In this document: piece after piece, positions 1 to 6,936 of the stretch
Layout: the number at the start of each line of letters is the position of its first letter
How positions within the stretch are numbered: the stretch's first letter is position 1
Origin: Nocardioides sp. zg-DK7169
GTDB taxonomy: Bacteria; Actinomycetota; Actinomycetes; Propionibacteriales; Nocardioidaceae
Assembly: GCF_013155365.1 (NCBI RefSeq)
Contig: NZ_JABJRA010000014.1
Location: 1-64,000, forward strand
Direction of reading: 5' to 3'
DNA: 64,000 bases
Position numbers and translations under genes: made by a program
Notes under the pieces: model-generated
The model's input: only the letters and a program-made list of their open reading frames with translations
What the model was told of the DNA's origin: nothing
Database searches by the model: none

Positions 1-59
1 CCCTTGCGGGCCACGGCCACGACGTCGTCGCGGAACTCCTTGGGATAGGGCTTTGCCAC
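1..59 (-). CDS. IS3-family transposase OrfA, N-terminal fragment (runs off window)
   Basis: The first 19 codons of an OrfA-type transposase are visible, beginning at a GTG and reading MAKPYPKEFRDDVVAVARK. This is the typical opening of the HTH DNA-binding subunit of actinobacterial IS3-family elements. An AAGGAT ribosome-binding sequence lies about 10 bases upstream. The rest, including the DDE-bearing OrfB, lies outside the window, so whether the element is intact cannot be judged. Confidence 0.8.
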   Translation of the reverse strand, partial: MAKPYPKEFRDDVVAVARK

Positions 60-126
60 GGGGACATCCTTCCGCTTGAGGTCGAAACCTCAGAGGTCAG
101 GTGTCAACTCAACTGGGGGCAGTCCC
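1..126 (-). mobile_element. Left end of an IS3-family insertion sequence
   Basis: The OrfA start is preceded by about 65 bases of leader that ends near a sequence reading GACTGCCCCCAGTTGAGTTG on the minus strand. I take this as the terminal inverted repeat because it sits at the usual distance from orfA and because the reading frame of the neighbouring gene is lost here. The exact boundary is uncertain by roughly 10 bases, and no target duplication can be checked without the other end. Confidence 0.5.
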
Positions 127-247
127 GGACTCGGGTCATCGGGCCAACGACGGCCCGGATGAGGTCATCGGTGCCCAACCTCACCTCGAATGTGGTGCCG
201 CACGCACTCGCGGAGCGTGGGAGGTCTGGAACGTCGAACTCGCTCAT
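104..247 (-). pseudogene. 5' remnant of a gene coupled to the TnsA-like gene, cut by the IS
   Basis: An ATG at 247 overlaps the stop of the upstream TnsA-like gene by one base (TGATG). It opens a frame starting MSEFDVPDLPRSASACGTTF and running through GPMTRVRDCPQLS, then stops just inside the presumed IS terminus. Only about 40 residues are native sequence. In Tn7-like operons tnsA is normally followed by the DDE transposase tnsB, so this is plausibly the start of tnsB. No TnsB motif is present in the fragment, so the identity is inferred from position alone. Confidence 0.5.
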
Positions 248-1200
248 CACCGCTCCTGGTCCGCGGCCCAGAGCAGAGGTGTCGCGAGACGGATCGGCTG
301 GTCGAGATCAGGCGTCCCAACGTGACCATGCGCCAAGGCGTACAGTGCCGCATCCAAGCCCACCAACGACGGGCAGCCCACGCTCGGCAGGTCCAAGGTC
401 TGACCGAACCCCAAGTGCCCGCGGATCACGCCGTAGAACCCGCCCATCGTCCGCGGCCGGCGCAGCGCCGCGACCTCGACCAGGGCCTCCAAACCAGCGT
501 CATAGACGCGGTACCGCGCCAGACGGTCGAGATTGACCCGCTGCTGCTTCGATAGCGACCCACGAACCTCGAAGCCGACCCGAGCGCATCTCAGTGCCTC
601 AGCGGCGAAGTCGAACATCAACCGCACCCGCTCCTCCGACGACCGCTCATCCGGTTTGACGGCGTACACGGTCCACTCCTGCCCGCGTCGCGCGGCTAGG
701 TCAGGCACGTGGAGTACCGAACCTCTCGGATGGCGCCACAGCATCAAGAACGGTTGCGCCAGCAGGTCACTGACCCGCGGATCGAGACTCAACTTGAGGG
801 CGTGGAAGCGCTCCAGTTGCGACTCCAGTTCCAACATCGTGGCCTTGCCCTCGCGGATCACCGGGTACATCGCGATACGGCTCTGAGCGCCCTTGTACGT
901 CCCGATCCGGCGAACAGATTTCACCGCTTCCAGCGACGGCACCTGCATCTGCGATACCGGGTGTATAACCGCCCGATCCCGGACGTTCCACACGATCTGA
1001 CACCGGCCCGGGTCCAAATCCCCAGACGCGATGAGCGCCTCCGCGTCCACCCGCGGCATCAGTGAGCCGACCGCAGCACGGATCGCTGGCACCATCCGCC
1101 TCGTACCGCGCCGGGCCGTGGCTTTCGGCAACAGTGCGTGCGGCCCGGGAAGAGAGACGGATCGAGCCTGGGTGGCCCCGATAGGCGTCGCGGCACTCAC
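247..1200 (-). CDS. TnsA-like heteromeric transposase endonuclease subunit (orphan)
   Basis: The 317-residue protein contains a TnsA-type PD-(D/E)xK nuclease core. An ESQLE segment (E126, E130) is followed by LDPRVSDLLAQP, then HVPD with D167, then VYAVKP with K182. These match the E...D...xK layout of TnsA, which makes the 5' strand cut at transposon ends. The first 35 residues are basic and low-complexity, so translation may really start at the internal Met36. The next gene is coupled by a TGATG overlap but is destroyed by an IS after about 40 codons, so no transposase partner remains in view. A stand-alone restriction-type nuclease of the same fold is the alternative. Confidence 0.65.
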   Translation of the reverse strand: MSAATPIGATQARSVSLPGPHALLPKATARRGTRRMVPAIRAAVGSLMPRVDAEALIASGDLDPGRCQIVWNVRDRAVIHPVSQMQVPSLEAVKSVRRIGTYKGAQSRIAMYPVIREGKATMLELESQLERFHALKLSLDPRVSDLLAQPFLMLWRHPRGSVLHVPDLAARRGQEWTVYAVKPDERSSEERVRLMFDFAAEALRCARVGFEVRGSLSKQQRVNLDRLARYRVYDAGLEALVEVAALRRPRTMGGFYGVIRGHLGFGQTLDLPSVGCPSLVGLDAALYALAHGHVGTPDLDQPIRLATPLLWAADQER

Positions 1201-1349
1201 TGAGCCGCCCTGCCTGAGAGACCAACGTGGTCATTGCACGCCGCACTGTGCCGCCCGAGGTGGCGTATGCGCGCCGGGTCTAGAAGAATGGGCACAGCAG
1301 CCCCTTCCGTCGACTTGCGTTGTCGTATCCGCGAAGGGATCTGCGAGTG

Positions 1350-1382
1350 AAGCCCGCGAACTGTGCCAGCAGTCGCGGGCTT
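1350..1382. terminator. Terminator-like hairpin, 10-bp stem
   Basis: A perfect 10-bp GC-rich stem with a 13-base loop is followed by only a short T stretch. Which transcript it would end is unclear because the neighbouring genes diverge from it. Confidence 0.3.
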
Positions 1383-1494
1383 TGCGCTTCTCAGTGCTCT
1401 CTCGAGGCCCCGTCGCCCTGTCTCCGAAGTTACGACCATCCGCAGGGCTGCGGCAAGTGTTAAAAAAACGGCCCGCGGAAATCTCAACGTGTCA

Positions 1495-1523
1495 TTTTCA
1501 CGCGCAGCATCCGCATCTACCCT
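1495..1523 (+). promoter_or_regulatory. Promoter of the zinc-finger gene (leaderless)
   Basis: A TTTTCA -35-like hexamer, a 17-base spacer and a TACCCT -10 box end six bases before the ATG at 1530. The start codon therefore lies at about the +1 position. This is the leaderless arrangement common in actinobacteria, and it supports choosing that ATG. Confidence 0.5.
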
Positions 1524-1529
1524 GTTCAC

Positions 1530-2195
1530 ATGCGGTACTTCGCGATCGACAGCACCGGAGTGAGGCCTACCCAAGCGCTTCCCGGATCCGGGGAAAAAGA
1601 TCAAGGGCGCCCGTGTCGCGCACCGACCTGTCGACGGCAGGTGAAGAAGGACTCCACCTCAGGGGAGACCCGTGGACGCAAGAAGCAGTTCTGCAGCCGG
1701 AGTTGCGCAGAGCAGTTCGCACGCACCAGGCAGAGACTCGATGAGGCGATCGACGAACTTGTCAGCGCGCTGGACTCTGAGCAGTGGACGGCACGGCAAG
1801 AACGACAGTTGGCGTCGCTCCTGCGGGGTCTGCTTGATCAACGTTCGCTGTACGTCACCCCTGCCGAGTTCTTGGCTGTCACCCTCGACGACGTTGAGCA
1901 CGTCGGCGACTTCGGCAAGCGCCCGACAGCCGGTCTCATCCGCGGATGGCTTCACCGCCCGCGTCCCCGGCCGGAGGTCGCATGTAGGCGATGCTCAGGA
2001 ACGGGAGAGGACGAAAGAGGTCGGCGCCTCGGGCGTCTGCGAGGCCATCGCATCGCAGACCGAGACGCACGCGACATGGTCCGCGACGTCTTGTGGCAGA
2101 TCGCCTCTCACAACCCCGGCTACGTGCTCAGCGACTGGTATCGCATGGCCGAAGACTGGGCGAACTCGCGCCCGAAGCACGGAAGTGAGCGCTGA
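1530..2195 (+). CDS. Unrecognised protein with N-terminal Cys-rich (zinc-finger-like) motif
   Basis: I do not recognise this 221-residue protein. Near residues 29-59 it has paired cysteines (PCRAPTC and FCSRSCAEQF) separated by a basic stretch. This resembles the treble-clef/zinc-ribbon of actinobacterial CGNR-like or HNH-associated proteins. A second CRRC pair occurs in the C-terminal half. The middle is charged and helical, rich in Arg and Glu. There is no signal peptide or membrane segment. It stands alone, transcribed rightward from its own promoter, between the TnsA remnant and the HTH/nucleotidyltransferase pair. A nucleic-acid-binding role is a guess from the cysteines and basic composition. 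Confidence 0.5.
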   Translation: MRYFAIDSTGVRPTQALPGSGEKDQGRPCRAPTCRRQVKKDSTSGETRGRKKQFCSRSCAEQFARTRQRLDEAIDELVSALDSEQWTARQERQLASLLRGLLDQRSLYVTPAEFLAVTLDDVEHVGDFGKRPTAGLIRGWLHRPRPRPEVACRRCSGTGEDERGRRLGRLRGHRIADRDARDMVRDVLWQIASHNPGYVLSDWYRMAEDWANSRPKHGSER

Positions 2196-2337
2196 CGCTC
2201 GCCATTCGGGGCGCGCCCAGCGTCGGCCCAACAGCCCCCGCACCGAAGAGAGCGCCAAGACATGCCATCAGCCGCGCGCGATGGGCCAGAGCCCTCGGCA
2301 GAGGTTGTGGATGACCGCCGTGCCCGCAGGCATCGGG

Positions 2338-2366
2338 TTGTGTTTTTGGTGTTTGCGCGTGAGAAT
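2338..2366 (+). promoter_or_regulatory. Promoter of the HTH/nucleotidyltransferase operon (leaderless)
   Basis: TTGTGT, a 17-base spacer and GAGAAT, with the GTG start of the HTH gene six bases downstream. The match and spacing fit a vegetative sigma promoter giving a leaderless mRNA, and they decide the start of the following gene at 2373. Confidence 0.5.
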
Positions 2367-2372
2367 CACACC

Positions 2373-2891
2373 GTGACCACGACGACGCTCGAACCGATGC
2401 TGAGGACCGGCGAGGTCGCCCAGATCCTCGGGTCCTCGCGCCAGCATGTCGTCGACCTGTGCGATAGCGGCAGGATCCGATCCGTGCGCGTCGGCAGTCA
2501 CCGGCGCATCCCGCGCAGTGAGCTCGAACGCGTCAAGCGCAGCCCGCTGACCCGCGAGCAGGAGAAGTCGCTGTGGCTGCACCGCGCACTGGTCACGCCA
2601 CTGGTCCTCGACCCCGAGTCGGTCATCTCGAAGGCGCGCGCCAACATCGAGCGTTGGCGCGAAACCCAGCGTCACGACGGCATGACAGCGCGCTGGCTGA
2701 GCCTGTGGGAAGAAGTCTTGGACTCCGGCGTCGACACAGTGATCGACAGGGTGACCTCGCCAGACCCGGAGGCGTGCGAGTTGCGGGCGAACTCTCCATT
2801 CGCCGGAGCCCTTTCCGAGGAAGTCCGCACTCAGACGCTGCGCTCGTTTAAGCGCCACTGGCGAGACGAACACGAAGACCTTGCGTCTTGA
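2373..2891 (+). CDS. Excisionase/MerR-type helix-turn-helix protein, putative antitoxin-like partner
   Basis: The 172-residue protein opens with an excisionase-type winged helix (residues about 8-52: MLRTGEVAQILGSSRQHVVDLCDSGRI and VGSHRRIPRSELE). A longer unknown helical C-terminal region of about 120 residues follows. It lacks integrase-type features. The stop overlaps the TTG start of the next gene in TTGA, so the two are translated as a coupled unit. HTH proteins paired with nucleotidyltransferase-fold proteins are common in toxin-antitoxin and abortive-infection modules. The GTG start at 2373 is chosen because a promoter ends immediately before it; an upstream ATG at 2262 is in frame but would add 37 unconvincing residues. 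Confidence 0.7.
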   Translation: MTTTTLEPMLRTGEVAQILGSSRQHVVDLCDSGRIRSVRVGSHRRIPRSELERVKRSPLTREQEKSLWLHRALVTPLVLDPESVISKARANIERWRETQRHDGMTARWLSLWEEVLDSGVDTVIDRVTSPDPEACELRANSPFAGALSEEVRTQTLRSFKRHWRDEHEDLAS

Positions 2892-3451
2892 ACCGTCAGC
2901 AACTAGCGCACGTACTGCGCTCAGCGTGTCAGATCGTGGATGACCCAGATGTGCTCGTTCTGGGTTCGCAGTCCATCCTCGGCACGTTCGACGAAGACGA
3001 CCTCCCCGCGGAAGCAACCGCCTCGCTCGAAGCGGACGTGGCGTTCCTCAACGATCCCGACCGTGACAAGGCCGACCGGGTCGAAGGCACGATCGGGGAA
3101 TTGTCACCGTTCCACGACACGAACGGTTACTACGCCGAGGGGATCCACGTGAGCACGGCCGTCCTGCCGCGCGGGTGGCGTGATCGACTCGTCGGGTGGG
3201 GCCTGGTGTCCTCTGCGCCCGCGCGTCCGCACTTCTTGGACCCGCACGATCTGGCGGTGTCGAAGATGGTTCGCCTCAGCGAGAAGGACCGGTTATTCGT
3301 CGGGGCACTCATCGAGGCCAGGATGCTCGACGTACAGAGGCTGCGCGAGCGCGCCGAGATGCTCGACGAGAAATACGAGAAGCACCGGATACGCATCCAT
3401 GGGTACTTGGACTTCTACGACCGCGGCGCTGGCCGTCCGGGCGTGGAGTGA
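2888..3451 (+). CDS. Nucleotidyltransferase-fold protein (DUF6036-like), coupled to HTH gene
   Basis: The 187-residue protein starts at a TTG that overlaps the preceding stop. Residues about 20-55 (VLVLGSQSILGTF, then SLEADVAF) resemble the G-S...xD/E-x-D active-site region of nucleotidyltransferase-fold proteins such as AbiEii, MNT or DUF6036. Later comes PHFLDPHDLAVSKMVRLSEKD, which is typical of this group. The tail is a charged helix. In related systems the enzyme modifies tRNA or a partner protein and the HTH protein regulates it. Toxicity is inferred, not shown. It sits 265 bases upstream of a type I restriction operon, consistent with a defence island. Confidence 0.6.
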   Translation: MNRQQLAHVLRSACQIVDDPDVLVLGSQSILGTFDEDDLPAEATASLEADVAFLNDPDRDKADRVEGTIGELSPFHDTNGYYAEGIHVSTAVLPRGWRDRLVGWGLVSSAPARPHFLDPHDLAVSKMVRLSEKDRLFVGALIEARMLDVQRLRERAEMLDEKYEKHRIRIHGYLDFYDRGAGRPGVE

Positions 3452-3715
3452 TTTTCACCTGAGTAGTGCCGACCGCTCGCGAACCTCGACTTCGCCCGAC
3501 GCGACTCACGGATCACACCTACCGCGGCATGACAGCGCGACCGTTCCGATTCGCACCGTGAGGTGAGGGGTTAACGCGCAAAAGGGCTTGCTCGTCTGCG
3601 GAGAACTAGGCGCCGCCCATCCACTAGCCATCGCTCGATGGCATAGGACTGCTGTAGACAGAGTGAGGGTCGATAGCCTGCGACCTCACCCCAGCAACAG
3701 GAGCCTCACCCCGTC

Positions 3716-5683
3716 ATGATGGTCGACTCTAAGACAGGCAAGCCGCAGTCCATGTCCGTGTGGGTCTGGGGCATCTCGGATCTACTCCGCGGCGTCTACA
3801 AACCGCACGAGTATGGCCGTGTGATTTTGCCGTTCACGATCTTACGTCGAATGGACTGCGTCATGGAGCCGCCAACCGGCGCGGACCGGCGCGCCGCAAA
3901 GCAGAACTACGGCAACACCTCCGGGCTGAGCCTGCCCGAGATCGTGGAGCAGGGCTCAGACATCCACACGAACTTGTTGAAGTTCATTGACGGGTTCGAG
4001 GGCGACGCGAAAGACATTTTCGACCGGTTCGGCATCGCTGCCCAGATCGACAAGTTGGACTCCGAGGGACTGCTCGCACCGGTGGTGCAGCGCTTCGCAA
4101 CCCTCGACCTACACCCTGAGGCGGTCTCGAATACCGACATGGGCATGTTGTTCGAAGACCTCATCCGGCGGAGCCACCATGACTCGCCGGGCGAGGACTT
4201 TACTCCCCGTGACGCGGTCGCGCTCCTGGTCGACCTGCTGATCGCCGAACGCCGAACGCACATCGCCGCCACAAACGTCTCCCAGCGGATCTACGACCCG
4301 ACCGCAGGCACCGGCGGACTCCTGACGGTGGCATCCGACCGGTTTCGAGACCTGAACCCACATGCGTCGTTGCGGTTGTTCGGTCAGGAGATCAACGATC
4401 AGTCGTACGCGGTGTGCAAGGCCGATGTGCTCTCCAAAGGCAAGACGTTCGGCGACATCAAACTGGGCAACACCCTCATCGACGACCAGTTCTCCACCTA
4501 CAGCGGAACCAAGGGCTTCCACTACGTCGTGTCCAACCCGCCGTACGGCGTGGACTGGAAATCACACGCGGCCGAGGTGAAGGCCGAGCACGCGAAGGGC
4601 GACCGCGGCCGGTTCCCTGCCGGGCTGCCGCGGGTCTCCGACGGCGCGATGCTGTTTCTCCAGCACGTCGTGTCGAAGATGAAGACCCCGAAGAAGCGCC
4701 TAGACGACGGAGCATTCGACTGGCTCGACGGAGGCCGCGGCGCGATCGTGCTGTCGGCCTCCCCACTCTTCAATGGCGGCGCAGGGTCCGGCGAGTCGGA
4801 GATCCGCCGGTACTTGCTGGCCAACGACCTGGTCGAGGCCATCGTCGCGCTGCCCGCCGGCCTGTTCACCAACACCGGCATCGGTACCTATATCTGGCTG
4901 CTCGATAACACCAAGCGTCCTGACCGTCGTGGCAAGGTCCAGTTGATTGACGCGCGCGAGATCTACACGAAGATGCGCAAGAACGTCGGCGATAAGAACC
5001 GCGAGATGTCCGAGGCCGACCGGCGACGGATCCTAGACGCCTACGAGGCGTTCGAGGATGCCGACCCCGACGTCAGCAAGATCTTCGCGAACGACGCCTT
5101 CGGGTACTGGTTAATCACGCATGCGCGGCCGGTACCAATGCGCTACGTCGTCGACGAGGACGCCGTGGCGCGGGTTGTGATCTCAGCACCAGAGGCGTCC
5201 GACGTGGTCGCCGATCTTATCGGGCAGGAGTTCGAGACCGCACAAGCCCTGTTCGCGGCGCTCGGTGCGGCAGCGACGGCCCGGGGTGGCGCCGTCAAGA
5301 CCGCTCACGCGCGCAACGCCGTCCGCGCCATCGGGCAACCCGTCGACGAGCACGAGAACGTCACCTACAAGGGCACCAGTCTCACTCCGAACCATCTAAC
5401 CGAGACCGAGACCGTGTCGTTCGGCTACGCAGGTCCCGATGTGGAGCCGGACTACGACCGCGCCGAGGCCGAGTGCATTGCCGCATACATGGACACCGAG
5501 GTAAAGCCGTACTACCCGGACGCGGCAGTGGACGAGAAGAAGACGAAGATCGGCTACGAGATCCCGTTCACCCGACACTTCTACCGCTATGTCCCGCCTA
5601 GGCCGCTAGACGAAATCGACGCGGACCTGAACCGACAGGCTGCGCTTGTGATGGAGATGCTTCGGAAGGTAGAGGCGTCTTGA
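3716..5683 (+). CDS. hsdM: Type I restriction-modification system DNA methyltransferase subunit HsdM
   Basis: The 655-residue adenine-N6 methyltransferase makes the M2S core with HsdS, and the M2S-R2 nuclease with HsdR. The N-terminal HsdM domain (SVWVWGISDLLRGVYKPHEYGRVILPF, residues 14-40) is followed by the SAM-binding motif DPTAGTG (194-200) and the catalytic NPPY (274-277). It is longer than the typical ~500 residues, with an acidic C-terminal extension. The ATG at 3716 has a GGAG about 12 bases upstream; the adjacent ATG at 3719 is equally possible. The stop overlaps the TTG of hsdS in TTGA. The 264-base spacer upstream holds no gene that I can see. Confidence 0.95.
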   Translation: MMVDSKTGKPQSMSVWVWGISDLLRGVYKPHEYGRVILPFTILRRMDCVMEPPTGADRRAAKQNYGNTSGLSLPEIVEQGSDIHTNLLKFIDGFEGDAKDIFDRFGIAAQIDKLDSEGLLAPVVQRFATLDLHPEAVSNTDMGMLFEDLIRRSHHDSPGEDFTPRDAVALLVDLLIAERRTHIAATNVSQRIYDPTAGTGGLLTVASDRFRDLNPHASLRLFGQEINDQSYAVCKADVLSKGKTFGDIKLGNTLIDDQFSTYSGTKGFHYVVSNPPYGVDWKSHAAEVKAEHAKGDRGRFPAGLPRVSDGAMLFLQHVVSKMKTPKKRLDDGAFDWLDGGRGAIVLSASPLFNGGAGSGESEIRRYLLANDLVEAIVALPAGLFTNTGIGTYIWLLDNTKRPDRRGKVQLIDAREIYTKMRKNVGDKNREMSEADRRRILDAYEAFEDADPDVSKIFANDAFGYWLITHARPVPMRYVVDEDAVARVVISAPEASDVVADLIGQEFETAQALFAALGAAATARGGAVKTAHARNAVRAIGQPVDEHENVTYKGTSLTPNHLTETETVSFGYAGPDVEPDYDRAEAECIAAYMDTEVKPYYPDAAVDEKKTKIGYEIPFTRHFYRYVPPRPLDEIDADLNRQAALVMEMLRKVEAS

Positions 5684-6936
5684 GCGGAGTTACCGCCTGG
5701 CTCGACGCCGTTCCAGATCACTGGCAGGTGCAACGAGCCGCCTCTCTATTCCTTGAGCGTACGACACGCTGTGCTCCAACCGACGTGCATCTGACGCCGT
5801 CACAAAGGTACGGAGTCCTGCCTCAAGCCGAGTACATGAAGCGCACGGGCTCCCGTGTCGTACTCAGCAACGTCGGGAGCGACTTGATGAAGCGGGTCGA
5901 GATCGGGGACTTCATCATCCACCTGCGATCGTTCCAAGGCGGCCTGGAACTATCCCGGCACCAAGGTCGCGTAAGCCCTGCGTACACGGTGTGTCAGCCA
6001 CGGGAAGGATTCGACGTTGAGTACGGCCGGTGGCTTCTGAAGTGCAGCGGATTCATCGAGCGCCTTGCGACAACAACCGATCAACTCCGAGACGGTCAGG
6101 CCATCAAATTTGGCCTCTTCCGGCAGGTGGAGTTGCCTGTTCCGCCGATCACTGAACAGCGTTCCATCGCGTCCTACCTCGACCGCGAGACGACGGAAAT
6201 CGACGCGCTGGTGGCGGCGCAAGAGGAACTCATTTCAACGCTGCGGGAACGGCGAGCAGCGGTGATCGACCGCGCGATCGCGGCGCATGGGGGACCAACC
6301 GTTACACTCTCCCGGCTGCGGCCGTACGTCACAAGCGGCAGCCGGGGTTGGGGCGACTATTACGCAGACCATGGAGAGCGATTCGCGCGTATCGGCAACC
6401 TCGGCCGCGGTGACCTGCGCTTGCGTGGCGAGATCCAGCACGTGCGTTTGCCGACTGGCGTTACGGAGGGAGCGCGTACCAAGCTGCGCCTTGATGACCT
6501 CTTGTTGAGCATTACGGCCTACTTGGGCAGCGTCTCGATCATCGACGACCCGTCATGGGTAGGGGCATACACGAGTCAGCACGTCGCTTTGTGCCGCTTC
6601 CCGCGGACCGCGGAGGTTCTTCCGCGGTACGTGGGCTACGCGCTACTGGCTCGACCAGGGCAGGACCAGTTGAAGATGTCGTCATTGGGTGGGACTAAGC
6701 AGGGGCTCTCTCTTGACGACGTGCGCGCACTCCGCGTCCCTCTACCCCCTATCGACGCCCAGCGCCGCACCACCGATTACCTGGATGAGAAGACCGAGGA
6801 GATCGACGCGCTGATCGCTGAGACGGAACGATTTATCGTTCTGGCGAAGGAGCGTCGTGCGACACTCGTCACCGCAGCTGTGACCGGGCAGATCGACCAC
6901 ACCACGCGGACCAAACACGCAGGAGCGAGCGACTGA
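5680..6936 (+). CDS. hsdS: Type I restriction specificity subunit HsdS
   Basis: This 418-residue protein has the usual two target-recognition domains, each followed by a conserved helix. The internal duplication is plain: PPITEQRSIASYLDRETTEIDALV around residues 151-174 and PPIDAQRRTTDYLDEKTEEIDALI around 355-378. Each is followed by a KERR/RERR coiled-coil segment. Each domain reads one half of a bipartite recognition sequence, and the spacer helices fix the gap. The specificity cannot be read by eye. It starts at TTG 5680 overlapping the hsdM stop, and its TGA overlaps the hsdR ATG by one base (TGATG). Confidence 0.93.
   Translation: MSGVTAWLDAVPDHWQVQRAASLFLERTTRCAPTDVHLTPSQRYGVLPQAEYMKRTGSRVVLSNVGSDLMKRVEIGDFIIHLRSFQGGLELSRHQGRVSPAYTVCQPREGFDVEYGRWLLKCSGFIERLATTTDQLRDGQAIKFGLFRQVELPVPPITEQRSIASYLDRETTEIDALVAAQEELISTLRERRAAVIDRAIAAHGGPTVTLSRLRPYVTSGSRGWGDYYADHGERFARIGNLGRGDLRLRGEIQHVRLPTGVTEGARTKLRLDDLLLSITAYLGSVSIIDDPSWVGAYTSQHVALCRFPRTAEVLPRYVGYALLARPGQDQLKMSSLGGTKQGLSLDDVRALRVPLPPIDAQRRTTDYLDEKTEEIDALIAETERFIVLAKERRATLVTAAVTGQIDHTTRTKHAGASD

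Larger units (their letters stand above)
1201..1529. other. Intergenic region between TnsA-like and zinc-finger genes
   Basis: No convincing gene was found. It separates the leftward TnsA-like gene from the rightward zinc-finger gene. A perfect 10-bp inverted repeat (AAGCCCGCGA at 1350-1359 and TCGCGGGCTT at 1373-1382) could form a hairpin, and a run of seven A residues lies near 1462. A promoter for the rightward gene sits at the right end. Confidence 0.5.
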
